Source: Burkholderia lata
GTDB lineage: Bacteria > Pseudomonadota > Gammaproteobacteria > Burkholderiales > Burkholderiaceae
Assembly (NCBI RefSeq): GCF_000012945.1
Contig: NC_007510.1
Location: forward strand, 186,001 to 250,000
Reading direction: 5' to 3'
Length of the DNA stretch: 64,000 nt
Under the pieces are notes generated by a model. It searched no databases, was not told where the DNA came from, and saw only the letters and a program-made list of their open reading frames with translations. The translations under genes were made by a program, and so were the position numbers. How positions within the stretch are numbered: position 1 is the first letter of the stretch; every line of letters begins with the position of its first letter. Positions 44,352 to 53,281 of the stretch are shown one piece after another.

Positions 44352-46111
44352 ACATTCGCAAATTCACCGGCGCAACGAGCCGCGACGCACTTCGTCTCGT
44401 GCGCGAGGCACTCGGCGCCGACGCGGTCGTGCTGTCGAACCGCACGCTCGATGACGGCAGCGTGGAAATCGTCGCACTGGCAGATTCGGACCTGGCCGCC
44501 GTGGCGCCGCCGGCTGCGGTGCGCCCGCGCATCGCTGCGCCGCGCATGCCGGAATCCGTGCCGGCCGCCGCCGTGCCGGGCATCGTGTCGCGCCCGGGTG
44601 CGGCGCTGGCCCGTCCGGCGGTCAATCCGTATGCAGCAGGCGAAGGCGGGCTGCCGGACGTGTTCTCGTCGGTGTTCGGCGCAAGCGCCGAAGCAGACGA
44701 CACGGTGGCGCAACCTTCGGCGATCGATGACGCTGCGCTGGCCGCGGCGGCGCCGTCTTCCGCCGCCGCCCCGACTGCCGCCGCCCCGGCCGCTGCTTCC
44801 GAACCCGCACCGTGGCTGGTCGAGCACGCGAAGCGCCTGACGCAGCAGCGCGATGCGCTGATGGCGCGTGCGCAGGCAACGCCCGCCGCGCCGCAGGCGA
44901 GCGTGCCGGCCCCGCAGGCCGCCGCGAGCGCGACGCCGCCCGAGTGGGCACGCGACATCGTGCGCGACGCCGAACGCCGGATGCCGGCCGCCGCCACCCG
45001 CGCGCCCGACACGAACGCGAACGCGAACGCCGCGTATGCCGCGAAGGCGGCCGAGCGCACGCGCGTGTCCGCCGACGCCGCCGCCGCGGTGGCCGACGCC
45101 GTGAAGTCGCGCATCGAGCGGATCGTCAACGATACGGTGATGCAGGAGCTCGGCGAGCTGCGCGGGATGATGGAAGAGCAGTTCGACAGCCTGATGTGGC
45201 ACGACCGCCAGCGTCGCAGCGCCGTGCATGGCGCGCTGACGAAGCACCTGTTCGCGGCCGGTTTCTCCGCGCAGCTCGTGCGGATGCTGGTCGACAACAT
45301 GCCGGCCGGCGACGGCGCGCAGACCTTCGAACAGGCCACCGAATGGGCGCAGTCGGTGCTTGCGTCGAACCTGCCGGTGCTCGAAAGTGAAGATGCGCTG
45401 ATGGAGCGCGGCGGCGTGTTCGCGCTGATGGGGCCGACGGGCGTCGGCAAGACGACCACCACCGCGAAGCTCGCTGCGCGCTGCGTGATGCGCTTCGGCG
45501 CGAGCAAGGTCGCGCTGCTGACCACCGACAGCTACCGGATCGGCGGCCACGAGCAGCTGCGCATTTTCGGCAAGATCCTCGGCGTGCCCGTGCACGCGGT
45601 GAAGGATGCGGGCGACCTCGCACTGGCGCTGTCCGAGCTGCGCAACAAGCACATCGTGCTGATCGACACGATCGGCATGAGCCAGCGCGACCGCGCGGTG
45701 TCCGACCAGATCGCGATGCTGCACGGTGCGAACGCGCCGGTTCAGCGCCTGCTGCTGCTCAACGCGACGAGCCACGGCGACACGCTCAACGAAGTCGTGC
45801 AGGCGTACCGCAGCGCGGGCGAGCATCCGGACCTGGCCGGCTGCATCCTCACGAAGCTCGACGAGGCGACCCACCTCGGCGGCGTGCTCGACACGGTGAT
45901 CCGCTACAAGCTGCCGATCCATTACGTGTCGACCGGCCAGAAGGTGCCGGAGAACCTGTACGTCGCCTCGACCAAATTCCTGCTGAAGAGCGCGTTCTGT
46001 GTACCGCGCGACGGCTCGCCCTTCGTGCCGCAAGACGAGGACATGCCGACGCTGCTTTCCGCACTGACCGCACGTTCCACCGCCGAGCTGCACGAGGTGC
46101 GATTTGGATAA
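44348..46111 (+). CDS. flhF: SRP-type GTPase FlhF
   Basis: A 587-residue SRP-family GTPase that sets flagellar position and number. An N-terminal B domain (NIRKFTGATSRDALRLVREALGADAVVLSNR) is followed by a very long Ala/Pro linker (about 50-255, including an Asn-Ala tandem repeat near 220), then N and G domains with G1 GPTGVGKTTTTAKLAAR, LLTTDSYRIGGHEQL, IDTIGMSQRD and TKLDEATHLGG. The start TTG overlaps the flhA stop. The linker is far longer than in typical FlhF of about 370-480 residues. Partner FlhG follows. Confidence 0.95.
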   Translation: MNIRKFTGATSRDALRLVREALGADAVVLSNRTLDDGSVEIVALADSDLAAVAPPAAVRPRIAAPRMPESVPAAAVPGIVSRPGAALARPAVNPYAAGEGGLPDVFSSVFGASAEADDTVAQPSAIDDAALAAAAPSSAAAPTAAAPAAASEPAPWLVEHAKRLTQQRDALMARAQATPAAPQASVPAPQAAASATPPEWARDIVRDAERRMPAAATRAPDTNANANAAYAAKAAERTRVSADAAAAVADAVKSRIERIVNDTVMQELGELRGMMEEQFDSLMWHDRQRRSAVHGALTKHLFAAGFSAQLVRMLVDNMPAGDGAQTFEQATEWAQSVLASNLPVLESEDALMERGGVFALMGPTGVGKTTTTAKLAARCVMRFGASKVALLTTDSYRIGGHEQLRIFGKILGVPVHAVKDAGDLALALSELRNKHIVLIDTIGMSQRDRAVSDQIAMLHGANAPVQRLLLLNATSHGDTLNEVVQAYRSAGEHPDLAGCILTKLDEATHLGGVLDTVIRYKLPIHYVSTGQKVPENLYVASTKFLLKSAFCVPRDGSPFVPQDEDMPTLLSALTARSTAELHEVRFG

Positions 46112-46922
46112 ACGAATCATCGATCAGGCCGAAGGGCTGCGGCGCCTGCTGGCCGGGCGCGCATCGCGCATCGTCGCGGTGACGGGCGGGCCGGCGGGTG
46201 TCGGCTGCACGTCCACCGTGGTGAGCCTCGCGGCGGCGCTCGCGTCGCTCGGCAAGGATGTGCTCGTCGTCGACGAGCGAGCCGACGTGCATTCGGCCAG
46301 CGCGACGCTGGCGGGCGCGTGGCTGCGTGACGGCGAACGCACGCGGGTCGCGGCCGGCTTCAGCCTGTGCGCCGCCGCGCGGCTCGCACGCACCGGCTAC
46401 ACCGATGCACAACTGAGCGATTTCATCGACGGGCCGGCCGACATCGTCCTCGTCGACGCGCAGATCGGCGCCGACGGTTCGTTCTCGGCGCTCGCACGCG
46501 AAGCGCACGACGTGCTGGTCGTCACGCGGGTCGCCGCGCAGGCGATCACCGAGGCGTATGCGTGCATGAAGCGGCTGCATTTCGCGCATGCGTTCGCGCA
46601 GTTCCGCGTGCTGACCAATCACGTCGGCAGCCATGCCGACGCGAAGGTCGCGTTCGACAACCTCGCGGGCGTTGCGAGCCGCTACCTGACGGTGTCGATC
46701 GCCGACGCGGGCTGCGTGAGCGCCGATCCGCTCGTCGAACACGCACGCGAGCTGATGCGTGTGGTGGTCGATGCGTTCCCGTCGTCGGCCGCCGCGCGCG
46801 ACTACCGGCAGATTGCCGCCGACCTGCTGTATTGGCCGATGCGCCCGCGTTCGGGTGCGGGCCGCGCCGTGCACGCGGGCGGCAAGCCGTCGTATGAGGC
46901 GGGCGCGGCACACGCCGCGTGA
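46104..46922 (+). CDS. flhG: FlhG/FleN-like MinD-family protein with degenerate ATP site
   Basis: A 272-residue MinD/ParA-fold protein. The N-terminal IIDQAEGLRRL matches the DQAxxLR helix by which FlhG activates the FlhF GTPase. The P-loop reads TGGPAGVGCTST where active homologues have GGKGGVGKT: both the signature lysine and the Walker A lysine are gone (Pro and Cys). Later acidic motifs VLVVDERAD and IVLVDAQIG are also altered. The start is TTG 46104, overlapping flhF. It probably still binds FlhF but not ATP in the usual way. The C-terminus lacks an obvious amphipathic membrane helix. Confidence 0.88.
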   Translation: MDKRIIDQAEGLRRLLAGRASRIVAVTGGPAGVGCTSTVVSLAAALASLGKDVLVVDERADVHSASATLAGAWLRDGERTRVAAGFSLCAAARLARTGYTDAQLSDFIDGPADIVLVDAQIGADGSFSALAREAHDVLVVTRVAAQAITEAYACMKRLHFAHAFAQFRVLTNHVGSHADAKVAFDNLAGVASRYLTVSIADAGCVSADPLVEHARELMRVVVDAFPSSAAARDYRQIAADLLYWPMRPRSGAGRAVHAGGKPSYEAGAAHAA

Positions 46923-46944
46923 ACGCCACCGGAAGGAGAGAGCC

Positions 46945-47679
46945 ATGATGTACAACGCTCAAGGAAAGATGTCCCAGGCCGACGTGCTCGCGCAATATGC
47001 GCCGCTCGTGCGACGCCTCGGGCTGCAGCTCGTCGCGAAGATGCCGGCGAGCGTCGACCTCGACGACCTGATTCAGGCCGGCATGATCGGCCTGATGGAC
47101 GCGGCCGGCCGCTACAAGGAAGACCAGGGCGCGCAGTTCGAGACTTACGCGACCCAGCGTATCCGCGGCGCGATGCTCGACGAGCTGCGCAGCAACGACT
47201 GGCTGCCGCGCAGCCTGCGCAAGACGTCGCGCGAGGTCGAGCACGCGGTGCACCAGGTCGAGCAGAATCTCGGCCGCTCGGCGAGCGAGACCGAGATCGC
47301 GCAGCACCTGAACATGCCGCTCGACGAGTACCAGGGGATGCTGCAGGACCTGCACGGCAGCCAACTGATCTATTACGAGGATTTCGACCGCGCGGCCGAC
47401 GACGAGCCGTTCCTCGACCGCTACCGCGTCGATCACGCCGATCCGCTGTCCGCGCTGCTCGACGAGCACCTGCGCGAAGCGCTCGTCGAGGCGATCGAGC
47501 GGCTGCCGGAGCGCGAGAAGCTGCTGATGTCGCTGTACTACGAACGGGGTCTGAATCTGCGCGAGATCGGCGCGGTGCTCGAAGTGAGCGAATCGCGCGT
47601 GTGCCAGCTGCACAGCCAGGCCGTCGCGCGCCTGCGCGCGCGGCTGCGCGAACAGGCGTGGGTCGGCGCGGAGTCCTGA
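46945..47679 (+). CDS. fliA: flagellar sigma factor 28
   Basis: A 244-residue sigma-70-family factor. Region 2 (YAPLVRRLGLQLVAKMPASVDLDDLIQAGMIGLMDA, then RIRGAMLDELRSNDW), region 3 (HLNMPLDEYQGML) and region 4 (LPEREKLLMSLYYERGLNLREIGAVLEVSESRVCQLHSQA) are intact. It transcribes late flagellar genes; target promoters are visible at fliC and motA. ATG at 46945 follows GGAAGGAGAG. It ends the flhB operon. Confidence 0.97.
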   Translation: MMYNAQGKMSQADVLAQYAPLVRRLGLQLVAKMPASVDLDDLIQAGMIGLMDAAGRYKEDQGAQFETYATQRIRGAMLDELRSNDWLPRSLRKTSREVEHAVHQVEQNLGRSASETEIAQHLNMPLDEYQGMLQDLHGSQLIYYEDFDRAADDEPFLDRYRVDHADPLSALLDEHLREALVEAIERLPEREKLLMSLYYERGLNLREIGAVLEVSESRVCQLHSQAVARLRARLREQAWVGAES

Positions 47680-47773
47680 CCCTTTCTTGACGGCTGCACG
47701 CGCCGACGCCGCGCGCTTGCGCCGTCGGCGCGCAGTCGTGCGCCGTGCTTGCGCATTCTGCGCGCCGATTTGC

Positions 47774-47779
47774 TACAAT
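47774..47779 (+). promoter_or_regulatory. -10 element of the ahcY riboswitch transcript
   Basis: TACAAT preceded by TGC (extended -10 type), 12 bases before the riboswitch core. TTGCGC lies 19 bases upstream as a long-spaced -35. Confidence 0.55.
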
Positions 47780-47790
47780 CCTCTCCGCTT

Positions 47791-47900
47791 TCCGAGGAGC
47801 GTTGCGACGGACCACTCTGCGTCCGCCAGGCTCGGAAGGCTTCACCAAGCAGCTTGTGCGGCACAACCGCGTCGGCCCCGCTTCCTGAACGGCGCTCACG
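47791..47900 (+). ncRNA. S-adenosylhomocysteine (SAH) riboswitch
   Basis: The leader before ahcY carries the conserved SAH-riboswitch core: CCGAGGAGCGTTGCGACGG near 47792, a CCAGGCTCGG element near 47826-47837 pairing back to CCGAG, and AACGGCGCTCACG near 47888-47900 pairing with GAGCGTT. This is the known beta/gamma-proteobacterial class that switches on ahcY when SAH accumulates. The element ends about 36 bases before the ahcY ribosome site. Confidence 0.9.
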
Positions 47901-47936
47901 TCACCAATCTAGAAACTTTTTAGAAAGGAGGGCGTG

Positions 47937-49355
47937 ATGAACGCCATTATCGATTCCAAAGCTTCCAACGATTACGTCGTCGCCGACATGGCGCTGGCCG
48001 GCTGGGGCCGCAAGGAACTGAACATCGCCGAGACCGAAATGCCGGGCCTCGTGCAGATCCGTGACGAATACAAGGCACAGCAGCCGCTGAAGGGCGCGCG
48101 CATTGCCGGTTCGCTGCACATGACGATCCAGACGGGCGTGCTGATCGAGACGCTGAAGGCGCTCGGCGCGGACGTCCGCTGGGCCTCGTGCAACATCTTC
48201 TCGACGCAGGACCACGCCGCTGCCGCGATCGTCGAAGCCGGCACGCCGGTGTTCGCGTTCAAGGGCGAATCGCTCGACGAATACTGGGAATTCTCGCACC
48301 GCATCTTCGAATGGCCGAACGGCGAATTCGCGAACATGATCCTGGACGACGGCGGCGACGCAACGCTGCTGCTGATCCTCGGCGCGAAGGCCGAGAAGGA
48401 CCGTTCGGTGATCGCGAAGCCGACCAACGAGGAAGAAGTCGCGCTGTACAAGTCGATCGCGCAGCACCTCGACGCGGACCCGACCTGGTACTCGACGCGC
48501 CTCGCGCACATCAAGGGCGTGACCGAAGAAACCACGACCGGCGTGCACCGCCTGTACCAGATGGAAAAGGACGGCCGCCTGCCGTTCCCGGCGTTCAACG
48601 TGAACGATTCGGTCACGAAGTCGAAGTTCGACAACCTGTACGGCTGCCGTGAATCGCTGGTCGACGGCATCAAGCGCGCGACCGACGTGATGATCGCGGG
48701 CAAGGTCGCGGTCGTCGCGGGCTACGGCGACGTGGGCAAGGGCTGCGCGCAATCGCTGCGCGGCCTGGGCGCCACCGTGTGGGTCACCGAAATCGACCCG
48801 ATCTGCGCACTGCAGGCGGCGATGGAAGGCTACCGCGTCGTGACGATGGAATACGCAGCCGACAAGGCCGACATCTTCGTGACGGCCACGGGCAACTTCC
48901 ACGTGATCGGCCACGATCACATGAAGGCGATGCGCCACAACGCGATCGTCTGCAACATCGGTCACTTCGACTCGGAAATCGACGTCGCGTCGACCCGCCA
49001 GTACCAGTGGGAAAACATCAAGCCGCAGGTCGACCACATCATCTTCCCGGACGGCAAGCGCGTGATCCTGCTGGCGGAAGGCCGCCTCGTGAACCTCGGC
49101 TGCGCGACCGGCCACCCGTCGTTCGTGATGTCGAACTCGTTCGCGAACCAGACGCTCGCGCAGATCGAGCTGTTCGTGCGCGGCAACGAGTACGAGAACA
49201 AGGTGTACGTGCTGCCGAAGCACCTCGATGAAAAGGTCGCACGCCTGCACCTGGCGCGCATCGGCGCGAACCTGTCCGTGCTGTCGGACGAGCAGGCTTC
49301 GTACATCGGCGTGCAGAAGGACGGCCCGTTCAAGCCGAACCACTACCGCTACTGA
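47937..49355 (+). CDS. ahcY: adenosylhomocysteinase
   Basis: A 472-residue SAH hydrolase that splits S-adenosylhomocysteine to adenosine and homocysteine, clearing the inhibitor of methyltransferases. Motifs include [30 protein letters not shown], the NAD-binding [16 protein letters not shown], and the C-terminal KPNHYRY that reaches the partner subunit's active site. ATG at 47937 has GGAGG five bases upstream; GTG at 47934 would leave too little spacing. It is controlled by the SAH riboswitch and followed by a holin-like gene and metF. Confidence 0.97.
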   Translation: MNAIIDSKASNDYVVADMALAGWGRKELNIAETEMPGLVQIRDEYKAQQPLKGARIAGSLHMTIQTGVLIETLKALGADVRWASCNIFSTQDHAAAAIVEAGTPVFAFKGESLDEYWEFSHRIFEWPNGEFANMILDDGGDATLLLILGAKAEKDRSVIAKPTNEEEVALYKSIAQHLDADPTWYSTRLAHIKGVTEETTTGVHRLYQMEKDGRLPFPAFNVNDSVTKSKFDNLYGCRESLVDGIKRATDVMIAGKVAVVAGYGDVGKGCAQSLRGLGATVWVTEIDPICALQAAMEGYRVVTMEYAADKADIFVTATGNFHVIGHDHMKAMRHNAIVCNIGHFDSEIDVASTRQYQWENIKPQVDHIIFPDGKRVILLAEGRLVNLGCATGHPSFVMSNSFANQTLAQIELFVRGNEYENKVYVLPKHLDEKVARLHLARIGANLSVLSDEQASYIGVQKDGPFKPNHYRY

Positions 49356-49519
49356 TCCGACGCGCCGCTGCCGCGGTGCCGTGCGCGCGTCGCCGACGCG
49401 TACCCGGCATGGCGGCACGGCGCGCCGGATCGCCGGCTGCCGCGGCGCGCCTTCGGGCACCCGCGGCAGCCGGCGGCGGCCACTGATCGTACCGATCGAC
49501 AACCGAACCGGAGCACTCC

Positions 49520-49873
49520 ATGAGCGTCATCCTCACCTGGGTCATCAACGCGCTCGCGCTGCTGATCATCACGTACCTCGTGCCGTCGATCCACATCAAG
49601 AGCTTCGGCACGGCGCTGATCATCGCGGTCGTGCTCGGCCTGATCAACACGGTGATCCGCCCGGTGCTGATCCTGCTGACGCTGCCCGTCACGATCGTCA
49701 CGCTCGGGGTGTTCATCCTGGTCGTGAACGCGTTGTGCTTCTGGTTCGCGTCGTCGCTGCTGAAGGGCTTCGAGGTGTCGGGCTTCTGGTCCGCGTTCTT
49801 CGGTTCGATCCTGTACAGCATCGTGTCGTGGCTGCTGTCCGCGCTGATCTTCGGTCAGCGCGACATCGGCTGA
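49520..49873 (+). CDS. phage holin family (4-TM) membrane protein
   Basis: A 117-residue protein almost wholly made of four membrane helices, with VLGLINTVIRPVLILLTLPVTIVTLG matching the 'Mycobacterium 4 TMS phage holin' family (PF04020 type). Despite the name it is a chromosomal protein found widely in bacteria. Here it lies between ahcY and metF, 12 bases from metF, and so in the SAH-controlled operon. Function unknown; a transport or membrane-stress link to the methyl cycle is speculation. Confidence 0.85.
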   Translation: MSVILTWVINALALLIITYLVPSIHIKSFGTALIIAVVLGLINTVIRPVLILLTLPVTIVTLGVFILVVNALCFWFASSLLKGFEVSGFWSAFFGSILYSIVSWLLSALIFGQRDIG

Positions 49874-49885
49874 CCTCTTCGAATC

Positions 49886-50716
49886 ATGAAACCGATCGAA
49901 CTCTCGTTTGAATTCTTCCCGCCGAAAACGGCGGAGGGCGTCGAGAAGCTGCGCGCCACGCGTGCGCAGCTGCTGCCGCTGAAGCCGAAATTCGTTTCCT
50001 GCACGTTCGGCGCCGGCGGTTCGACGCAGCAGGGTACGCTCGATACGGTGCTCGACATGCAGAAGGACGGCCTCGAGGCCGCACCGCACCTGTCGTGCAT
50101 CGGTTCGTCGCGTGACAGCCTGCGCGCAATCCTCGACCAGTACCGCTCGTACGGCATCCGTCACATCGTCGCGCTGCGTGGCGACCTGCCGTCGGGGATG
50201 GGCGAAGTCGGCGAACTGCGTTATGCGTCGGAACTCGTCAGCTTCATCCGTGCCGAGCATGGCGACTGGTTCCACATCGAAGTCGCCGGCTATCCGGAGT
50301 ACCACCCGCAAGCGCGCTCGCCGAAGGCCGACCTCGAGAATTTCGCGCGCAAGGTGAAAGCCGGCGCGAATTCCGCGATCACGCAGTACTTCTTCAACGC
50401 CGATGCGTATTTCCGCTTCGTCGACGATGCGCGCAAGCTGGGCGTGGACGTGCCGATCGTGCCGGGCATCATGCCGATCACGAACTTCTCGCAGCTGATG
50501 CGCTTCTCCGAGATGTGCGGCGCCGAAGTGCCGCGCTGGGTCGCGCGCCGGCTCGAGAGCTTCGGCGACGATCGCGAGTCGATCCGTGCGTTCGGCGCGG
50601 ACGTCGTCACGAGCCTGTGCCAGCGTCTGGTCGACGCGGGCGTGCCGGGCCTGCACTTCTATACGCTGAACACGGCGGCCGCGACGCGGACGATCTGTGA
50701 ACGGCTCGTCGTGTAA
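49886..50716 (+). CDS. metF: 5,10-methylenetetrahydrofolate reductase
   Basis: A 276-residue MetF TIM-barrel flavoenzyme that makes 5-methyl-THF for methionine synthesis. FEFFPPKTAEGVEKL with the catalytic Glu, FVSCTFGAGGST, HIVALRGD, EVAGYPEYHP and GANSAITQYFFNADAYFRFVD are hallmark motifs. It follows ahcY and the holin-like gene, so SAH hydrolysis and homocysteine remethylation are co-expressed. A strong terminator follows. Confidence 0.97.
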   Translation: MKPIELSFEFFPPKTAEGVEKLRATRAQLLPLKPKFVSCTFGAGGSTQQGTLDTVLDMQKDGLEAAPHLSCIGSSRDSLRAILDQYRSYGIRHIVALRGDLPSGMGEVGELRYASELVSFIRAEHGDWFHIEVAGYPEYHPQARSPKADLENFARKVKAGANSAITQYFFNADAYFRFVDDARKLGVDVPIVPGIMPITNFSQLMRFSEMCGAEVPRWVARRLESFGDDRESIRAFGADVVTSLCQRLVDAGVPGLHFYTLNTAAATRTICERLVV

Positions 50717-50740
50717 GCGCGCTCACGCGATGGCATGCGT

Positions 50741-50777
50741 AAAAGCCCCGCCGGTGATGCCGGCGGGGCTTTTTTTT
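50741..50777. terminator. strong terminator after metF
   Basis: A 14-bp perfect stem (50741-50754 with 50760-50773), five-base loop, then an eight-T run on plus and four T on minus. It serves metF and perhaps the convergent amidase. Confidence 0.93.
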
Positions 50778-50805
50778 CGAGACCTCCGGAGCGCGGCCGC
50801 GCGCG

Positions 50806-52284
50806 TCAGCGCTGCGCCTGCATCAGCGGCGGGCGGCGCTCGAACCACGGCCGCGCCTGTTCGAGCTGCCGGGCGAGCCGGAGCAGCAGCGCGTCGTCGG
50901 CGTGACGCGCGGCGAACTGCACGCCGATCGGCAGCCCGCGCGCGTTCCAGTAGAGCGGCACCGACATCGCCGGCTGGCCGGTCAGATTGAACAGCTCGGT
51001 GCAGCCGGCCCACGTGAACGCCTTTTCCGACGACTTCGCGAGCATTTCCTTCAGCAGCGGTTTCACCGGCAGTGCGGCGAGCACCTTCATCTGCGTCGTT
51101 TCGAACGGCGTCGGCTGCAACTCGCCGATCTTCACCGGCGGGCCCGCGAGCGACGCGCACAGGATCGCGTCGTAGCGCGACACGAGGCCGGCCACCTGCA
51201 CGGTGAGCTGGCGCTGCCATTCGAGCACGTCCGGCAGGCGCGTGCGCGCGAGGCGCCGGCCGACCACGGCCATCGCCCACGTCGCGGCTTCGAATTCGCC
51301 GCGCTTCGGCGTGCGGCCGGTCAGCGCGCGTGCGCCCAGCACCATCTCCTCGGCGATCGTCGCCCACAGCGTGAGGAAGGTTTCGGCCGCGCGCGCGTAG
51401 TTGACTTGCAGCGTCGCCGGCTCGACATGGTGGCCGAGCGATTCGAGCAGCGCGGCCGCGTCGTCGAGCGCCGCGCGCGTGTCGTCGGCGAGCGCCGGCG
51501 CAAGCATCGGGTCGAGCACGAGGCCGATCCGCAGCGGGCCGGGCGGCGTGTCGAGCTCGCCGAGGAACGTGCCGGGCGCGCCGGCCGGCAAGGTCTGGCC
51601 GGTCGTCACGTCGAGCAGCAGCGCGCTGTCGCGCACGCTGCGCGTGACCGCATGCTGGACGACCAGCTCGCCGTTCGAAGGCAGGTCGACGAGTACCGGG
51701 TTGCGGCTCGGCTTCAGGCCGAACAGCCCGCAGCACGACGCCGGAATGCGGATCGAGCCGCCGCCGTCGGACGCATGCGCGATCGGCACGATGCCGGCCG
51801 CGACGGCCGCCGCCGCACCGCCGCTCGAACCGCCGGGCGTGTGGTCGAGATTCCACGGGTTGCGGCACGCGCCGAACAGTTCGGGTTCCGTGTACGGCAT
51901 CTGGCCGATCTCCGACGTGTTGGTCTTGCCGAACACGTTGAGACCGGCCGCGCGGCTGCGCGCGATCACCGGCGAATCGTCGGCGGGCACGAAGTACCGG
52001 TAGTGCCGGCTGCCCATCGACAGCGGCAGCCCGGCGACCGCCGCGCCGAGATCCTTCACGAGATAGGGAACGCCGGCGAACGGCGCGTCGGCGCCGCCGT
52101 CGGGTGTGGCGGCCGCACGCTGGCGTGCGGCTTCGTAGTCCTGCAGCACGATCGCGTTGATCGCACTGTTGACCGCTTCGGCCTGGCCGATCGCGGCGTC
52201 GAGCAGTTCGCGCGGGCTCGCCTTGCGTTCGCGTACCAGTGTGGCGAGGCCGATCGCGTCATGCGCGAGATAGTCCGAGTGCAT
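50806..52284 (-). CDS. amidase (amidase signature family)
   Basis: A 492-residue amidase-signature hydrolase. The catalytic triad is visible as Lys77 (PYLVKDLG), Ser154 (PGGSSGG) and the nucleophile Ser178 (SDGGGSIRIPA), with the family's 24-residue Ser-Ser spacing. The start at 52282-52284 has GGGGGTG upstream; an in-frame ATG 14 codons earlier is possible. Family members cleave carboxamides from small metabolites. The lone setting gives no substrate clue, and no GatB/GatC lies near, so it is not tRNA-amidating GatA. Confidence 0.93.
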   Translation of the reverse strand: MHSDYLAHDAIGLATLVRERKASPRELLDAAIGQAEAVNSAINAIVLQDYEAARQRAAATPDGGADAPFAGVPYLVKDLGAAVAGLPLSMGSRHYRYFVPADDSPVIARSRAAGLNVFGKTNTSEIGQMPYTEPELFGACRNPWNLDHTPGGSSGGAAAAVAAGIVPIAHASDGGGSIRIPASCCGLFGLKPSRNPVLVDLPSNGELVVQHAVTRSVRDSALLLDVTTGQTLPAGAPGTFLGELDTPPGPLRIGLVLDPMLAPALADDTRAALDDAAALLESLGHHVEPATLQVNYARAAETFLTLWATIAEEMVLGARALTGRTPKRGEFEAATWAMAVVGRRLARTRLPDVLEWQRQLTVQVAGLVSRYDAILCASLAGPPVKIGELQPTPFETTQMKVLAALPVKPLLKEMLAKSSEKAFTWAGCTELFNLTGQPAMSVPLYWNARGLPIGVQFAARHADDALLLRLARQLEQARPWFERRPPLMQAQR

Positions 52285-52365
52285 CGCAGTCACCCCCGTT
52301 GTGACCCGTGGCGATGACAGCAGCATAACGCGGGCCCGGTGCGCGGGGCCCGCGGCCGGCCGTTT

Positions 52366-53058
52366 TTAGAGGTGCTCGGCGAGGAAGGTCAGCGTGCGGC
52401 CATGCGCGAGCGCCGACGCGCGCTGGTTGTACGACGCGCGGTCCGTGCAGTTGAAGCCGTGCTCGGCGCCCGGGTACACGTGGAACGACGCATGGTCGTG
52501 GCCGGCGAATGCGGCCTTCACCTGGTCGACGGCCGTGAGCGGGATGCCGTGGTCGTTTTCCGCGTAGTGGAACAGGATCGGCTGCGTGACCTTGCCGGCG
52601 AGGTCGAGCGCGTTCTGGATGCCGCCGCCGTAGTAGGCCACGGCCGCGTCGATCTTGCCGGTCGCCGCCGCGCGGTACGCGAGCTGGCCGCCGAAGCAGT
52701 AGCCGATCGCGGCGACCTTGCCGGCCACTTCGGGGCGTGCGCGCAGTGCATCGGCTGCCGCGCCGATGTCCGCGACCGCGAGACCCACGTCGGTCTTTTT
52801 CATCAGCTCGATGCCCTTGTCGCGATCCGCGCCTTCGTAGGTCAGCTCGACGCGCGGCTGCGTGCGCCAGAACACGTCCGGCGCGAGCGCGACGAAGCCG
52901 TCGGACGCGTACTGGTCGGCGACCGCGCGGATGTGCGAGTTCACGCCGAAGATCTCCTGGATGATGATGACGGCGGGGCCGGTGCCGCGCTTGGGCAGCG
53001 CGAGATAGCCGCCGAAGCTGTCGTTACCGGCGGGGATGTCGATCCATTGGGCAGTCAC
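52366..53058 (-). CDS. dienelactone hydrolase family protein
   Basis: A 230-residue alpha/beta hydrolase of the dienelactone hydrolase type with a cysteine nucleophile (AAIGYCFGGQ), an aspartate in YAENDHGIP and a histidine in GAEHGFNC. The N-terminal VIIIQEIFGVNSHIRAVAD fits the family. Classical members open dienelactone in chloroaromatic degradation; solitary chromosomal copies like this have uncertain substrates. No catabolic operon surrounds it. Confidence 0.93.
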   Translation of the reverse strand: MTAQWIDIPAGNDSFGGYLALPKRGTGPAVIIIQEIFGVNSHIRAVADQYASDGFVALAPDVFWRTQPRVELTYEGADRDKGIELMKKTDVGLAVADIGAAADALRARPEVAGKVAAIGYCFGGQLAYRAAATGKIDAAVAYYGGGIQNALDLAGKVTQPILFHYAENDHGIPLTAVDQVKAAFAGHDHASFHVYPGAEHGFNCTDRASYNQRASALAHGRTLTFLAEHL

Positions 53059-53281
53059 GTTCTGAACTCCTGGCGAACGGGGTGCGCGATGCGCGCCCCG
53101 GGGTGAAAGAGGGCGGCCTAGTGTGCCACCGATCGTGTGACGGTGCAGGGCACGCGCCCGCTTCTCGCGCAGCGATCGTTTCGATCTCGATTATTCATTT
53201 TTCGGCGCTGCGCTGCTTCGATAGAGTCGATGTGCCGGCCTTTACAAAGCGCTTTCGCGCATCGTCATCGAAGGATTCGCC

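Noticed and set aside
49520..49873. Holin-family protein as evidence of a prophage
   Set aside because: No integrase, lysin, portal or attachment-site repeats nearby. The gene is embedded in a metabolic operon, and the family name is historical.
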